NCBI GenBank assembly: GCA_964408455.1
Contig: CAYOZN010000009.1
Location: forward strand, 118,586 to 182,585
DNA length: 64,000 nt
Direction of reading: 5' to 3'
Source: CAYOZN01 sp964408455
GTDB taxonomy: Bacteria; Planctomycetota; Phycisphaerae; UBA1845; UTPLA1
Each line of letters begins with the position of its first letter. Within the stretch, counting starts at the first letter, position 1. Below the pieces are notes generated by a model. It had not been told where the DNA came from. It searched no databases and saw nothing but the letters and a program-made list of their open reading frames with translations. The position numbers and the translations under genes were made by a program. Below, piece by piece: positions 61,018 through 64,000 of this stretch.

Positions 61018-63648
61018 ATGGCCCCCGCAACACGCCCATGGCGCCGACGCCGGTGGCTGATCTACCTGGCACTGCTGGCGGCCTCGCACGCTACACAACT
61101 GTTCTGGTCCCCTTGCCGCGGGCCGACGCCCACGAACGTCCACACCGCCGAGGTGCCCGAACAGCATCGCGACGGACCGGCGGACGCCGGCGAGCGTGCG
61201 CGCATTTCTTATCTGGAGCGTGGCGGCGAACACACGGAAACCGTGATTCTCCTGCACGGCAGCCCGGGCACCGGTGTGCACGACTTCCGGCACCTGTCCC
61301 GGATGCTGGCCGACCGCTATCGCGTGATCGCACCCGATTTGCCCGGCTTCGGCCGCAGCGACCCGTGGGTCAGCGACTATTCCATTCGCGCCCACGCCCG
61401 CTACGTCCTGGCGCTCATGGACCGGCTTGGCATCGAGCGGGCCCACGTGTTCGGCTTCTCCATGGGCAGCGGCGTGGCACTGAACATGCTCGACATCGCG
61501 CCGCAGCGCGTGAGATCGCTCGTCTTCTACGGCGGCACCGGGCTTCAGGAGGGCGAGGGCAGCGGCGACTATACCTTCGAGCATATCAAGTACGCCTTCG
61601 GCTATGCCGCGCTTGTGGCCCTGCCCGAGATGGTTCCCCACTTCGGCATTTTCGGCCCGCGAACGCTCCGGCATGGCTTCATCCGCAGCTTCTGGGACAC
61701 CGACCAGCGGCCGCTGCGCGCCATTCTCCAGCGCATCGACGTGCCGATGCTGCTTCTGCATGGCCGCAGCGATCCGCTCGTGCCAGTGTGGCTGGCCCGT
61801 GAACACCATCGAATCGTCGAACACAGCGAACTGGTCACCTACGACGCCGGCCATTTCATGCTGTTCAACGAAGCCGGCGCCCGGCGCATCGCCGAACCCA
61901 CGCTGGAATTCCTCGCCCGCTGCGACGATCCGGCGACAGCGCCCGCCCGCCGAACGATCGACGAAGCCGGCGATGTCAGAGTGGCGACAGTGCTGCCCGG
62001 CAGCTTCCGGCTGGATCGCGCGCTCGGTCCCTGGCTTCAGCTCACCGCACTGGCACTGGCCACGTTCGTTTCGGAGGACATGACCTGCATCGCGGCCGGG
62101 CTGCTCGTTCGCGAGATGCAGCTCGACATCTTCGTCGCCATCCTCGGCTGCTTTCTGGGCATCTTCGTCAGCGATCTGGGACTGTGGATCATCGGTCGCG
62201 TCGTCGGCCGCCGCGTGCTCCGCTGGCGCTGGATCGCCGGGCGGCTGCCGCCCGAGCGCATCGACGCCTTCGGTCACTGGTTCGATCGCCGCGGCTGGCG
62301 GGCGGTTCTGGCCAGCCGCTTCATGCCGGGCACGCGGGTGCCGGTCTATGTCGCTGCCGGCATGGTGGGTCGGCGGCCGCTGGCGTTCATGCTGTGGACG
62401 GCACTGGCGGCGGCGGTGTGGACGCCGCTGGTTGTCATTCTCGTGGCACTGCTGGGGCACGGGTTCGTCGAACGGCTGACGGGTTATCTGGGCGGCGGCT
62501 GGATCGCCCTGCTGGTCGCGGCGGTGCTACTGTTCGTGCTGCTGCGGGCGGGGACGCTGGCCTGCACCGAGATGGGCCGTGCGCGGTTGATTGCCAAGGT
62601 GTCAAAGCTATGGCGTTGGGAATTCTGGCCCACGTGGCTGTTCTACATTCCGCTGTATCCGTGGATTGCCTGGCTGACGCTGCGCTATCGCGGCATCACG
62701 CTGCCGACCGTCGCCAATCCGGCGATTCCGCACAGCGGGCTGGTGGGCGAATCGAAGTATGACATCCTGTGCAAACTGCCGCCGCAGTGGATCATTCCCA
62801 GCGCGCGACTCTCGCCGTTTGACACTGCGCAACCGCAATATCGCCTGGCTGAACTTCGCCGGATGATGGAGGAGCGCGGCTGGTCGTTTCCGCTGATCCT
62901 GAAGCCCGATGCCGGGCAGCGCGGGGCCGGCCTGGCGCGGGTGTCGGACTGGACCGGCGCCGAGCGCTATCTTGCCGAGAGCCCCGGGGCCATTCTCGTG
63001 CAGACGTACGATCCCGGGCCATTCGAGGCGGGCATCTTCTATTACCGGCTGCCCGGCGAGGCGAATGGTCACATCTTTTCGATCACCGACAAGCATTTTC
63101 CCGAGCTGGTCGGCGACGGCGTTCATACCGTCGAGCGCCTGATCTGGCGGCACCGTCGATTTCGCATGCAGGCGCGGACATTTCTTCAGCGACTGGCGCG
63201 GCTGGGCATCGACAGTGCCATTCCGGCAGCAGGCGAGCGAATCCGGCTGGCGGTCGCCGGCAATCATTGCCAGGGCACGCTCTTTCGCGACGGCTCGCAG
63301 CTGGCGACACCCGAACTTGCGCGAAGCATCGATGCCATCGCCAAGGCATTCGACGGGTTTTACTTCGGCCGGTTTGACGTGCGCTATGCCGACGTCGCCG
63401 AGTTTGCCGCCGGCCGGAGCTTTCGCATCGTGGAGCTGAACGGGGCGACGTCGGAATCGACGAATATCTATGACCCGTCGTGGTCGATCCTGCGCGCCTA
63501 TCGCACGTTGTTCGCCCAGTGGCGGATTCTCTACGAGATCGGCTCTCGCAACCGGGCGAGCGGGCACCGGCCGACGCCGATTCGCGTGGTGATCGGCGAG
63601 ATCCGTCGGTTTTACCGCGGGCGGCGCGGGAGCATGGTGGCGGACTGA
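61018..63648 (+). CDS. fusion: alpha/beta hydrolase + DedA-like membrane domain + ATP-grasp-like domain
   Basis: 876 residues, starting 3 bases after the NRDE stop. An N-terminal helix (about 12-30) is followed by an alpha/beta hydrolase (about 62-305): oxyanion LLHGSPG, nucleophile GFSMG (Ser148), acid Asp252 (LHGRSDPL) and His279 (DAGHF), all intact. A DedA/VTT membrane domain lies at about 335-515, with SRFMPGTRVPVYVAAG (433-448). The C-terminal ~310 residues look like a carboxylate-amine-ligase-type ATP-grasp: GESKYDIL, FPLILKPDAGQRGAG, GRFDVRY and IVELNGATSEST (Glu806, Asn808). No other gene in the window has this set. A role in making or moving an amide- or ester-linked lipid in the membrane is plausible but unproven. 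Confidence 0.78.
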   Translation: MAPATRPWRRRRWLIYLALLAASHATQLFWSPCRGPTPTNVHTAEVPEQHRDGPADAGERARISYLERGGEHTETVILLHGSPGTGVHDFRHLSRMLADRYRVIAPDLPGFGRSDPWVSDYSIRAHARYVLALMDRLGIERAHVFGFSMGSGVALNMLDIAPQRVRSLVFYGGTGLQEGEGSGDYTFEHIKYAFGYAALVALPEMVPHFGIFGPRTLRHGFIRSFWDTDQRPLRAILQRIDVPMLLLHGRSDPLVPVWLAREHHRIVEHSELVTYDAGHFMLFNEAGARRIAEPTLEFLARCDDPATAPARRTIDEAGDVRVATVLPGSFRLDRALGPWLQLTALALATFVSEDMTCIAAGLLVREMQLDIFVAILGCFLGIFVSDLGLWIIGRVVGRRVLRWRWIAGRLPPERIDAFGHWFDRRGWRAVLASRFMPGTRVPVYVAAGMVGRRPLAFMLWTALAAAVWTPLVVILVALLGHGFVERLTGYLGGGWIALLVAAVLLFVLLRAGTLACTEMGRARLIAKVSKLWRWEFWPTWLFYIPLYPWIAWLTLRYRGITLPTVANPAIPHSGLVGESKYDILCKLPPQWIIPSARLSPFDTAQPQYRLAELRRMMEERGWSFPLILKPDAGQRGAGLARVSDWTGAERYLAESPGAILVQTYDPGPFEAGIFYYRLPGEANGHIFSITDKHFPELVGDGVHTVERLIWRHRRFRMQARTFLQRLARLGIDSAIPAAGERIRLAVAGNHCQGTLFRDGSQLATPELARSIDAIAKAFDGFYFGRFDVRYADVAEFAAGRSFRIVELNGATSESTNIYDPSWSILRAYRTLFAQWRILYEIGSRNRASGHRPTPIRVVIGEIRRFYRGRRGSMVAD

Positions 63649-64000
63649 CATAATCGTCGCTTTCCTACCCGTATGGGCGGGTAAAAAATTCCAATTTTCT
63701 GCCGGAGCAAAACCAGCTCCCCCGGACAGTCGTGCGAGGCAAAATGCAAGGCCATCGGGTAAACACCCTAACGCGGCGCGCAAAATACGCGATGCAAAGC
63801 GATGCAAACCGGAGCGCGCCGGGACTTGGCGTCTTTACTTGTCAATGAGCCGCGGTGGAACATCCGCCCGGCGGCTACACAATAGAATAGTCCAGCGTTC
63901 CGCCATTCTTTGCTGCGGGCGGGCTGTCGCTGGCGGCGAACCTCAAGCCAACCTCGCGATCACACCGTGCGAAAGCTGGTCGAGACGCGTCAAAGCTCGA
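63649..64000. other. intergenic region at the window end, no gene seen
   Basis: 352 bases after the fusion gene. It includes a TACCCG...CGGGTA hairpin (63668-63684) followed by A-run, not a T-run, and a CGATGCAAA direct repeat (63790s). No reading frame with a start and ribosome site is supported to the end. Confidence 0.4.

Noticed and set aside
60052..62460. An 802-codon minus-strand frame opposite the NRDE and fusion genes
   Set aside because: It is the mirror of coding sequence with strong third-position GC; both plus-strand genes have clear domains.
63668..63690. Terminator after the fusion gene
   Set aside because: The hairpin TACCCG/CGGGTA is followed by A residues on the plus strand and has no T-run in the right place.

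Overview
The window is GC-rich and densely coded, and it reads as a chromosomal segment of a planctomycete, most likely from the Phycisphaerae side of Planctomycetota. This is an inference from gene content. Three membrane proteins carry a CxxCGYDL...CxECG zinc ribbon. There are two ECF sigma factor units, one paired with a serine/threonine kinase and one with a membrane anti-sigma-like protein and a PDZ protein. There is an M56/BlaI pair, and there are secreted proteins ending in a Ca2+-loop (dockerin-like) tail. No rRNA, prophage, insertion sequence with a transposase, or CRISPR array is visible. One tRNA gene is present: tRNA-Arg (anticodon TCG), minus strand, 33445-33518.

Layout. 1-2.5 kb: a 5'-truncated low-GC orphan gene, a 21-bp minisatellite and a fibronectin-III-like protein. 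2.5-8.4 kb: zinc-ribbon protein, MacB-like permease, flavin reductase, GT39-like membrane glycosyltransferase, PilZ protein and a UbiA-type (DPPR synthase-like) prenyltransferase. 8.5-13.5 kb: ECF sigma, anti-sigma-like, PDZ protein, terminator, and a large lipoprotein. 13.9-18.8 kb: purQ, a BtuF-BtuD-BtuC-type metallophore/cobalamin importer, and a phosphatase/LAB_N gene pair. 18.8-27 kb: quinone oxidoreductase, rho, acylphosphatase, Hsp20, TrmH-family methyltransferase, membrane zinc-ribbon protein, flavin reductase and moeA. 27-33.4 kb: BlaR1-like M56 protein with BlaI, then a secreted FG-GAP protein.

33.4-41.4 kb: tRNA-Arg and glmS, then a repeat-rich accessory stretch (about 35.8-38.4 kb). 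That stretch holds REP-like palindromes, a 24-bp perfect inverted repeat, an orphan gene, a HIRAN-domain membrane protein and an orphan C-terminal fragment. Phosphatidylserine decarboxylase and phosphatidylserine synthase (together the PE pathway), superoxide dismutase and a five-copy palindromic repeat array follow. 41.4-49.3 kb: YkgJ-type Cys-cluster protein, sigma/kinase pair, two secreted proteins and a SAM hydroxide adenosyltransferase. 49.8-55.6 kb: a tightly overlapping operon pgpH-ybeY-(degenerate nitrilase)-CBS/CorC-recO. 55.6-63.6 kb: TPR membrane protein, lipoprotein, zinc-ribbon protein, GNAT acetyltransferase, and a DinB / NRDE / three-domain fusion operon.

The most unusual signals are two. 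First, the palindrome CACTGCTTCAAGCAGTG occurs as a 43-44-bp-period array between genes (41.2 kb) and again, at an in-frame 33-bp period, inside the NRDE gene (60.2 kb). Second, an 876-residue protein (61.0-63.6 kb) joins an alpha/beta hydrolase, a DedA-type membrane domain and an ATP-grasp-like domain. Simple-sequence tracts shared by intergenic DNA and coding sequence (5.9 kb, 35.8 kb, 38.3 kb) suggest that repeat material is repeatedly placed into genes here.
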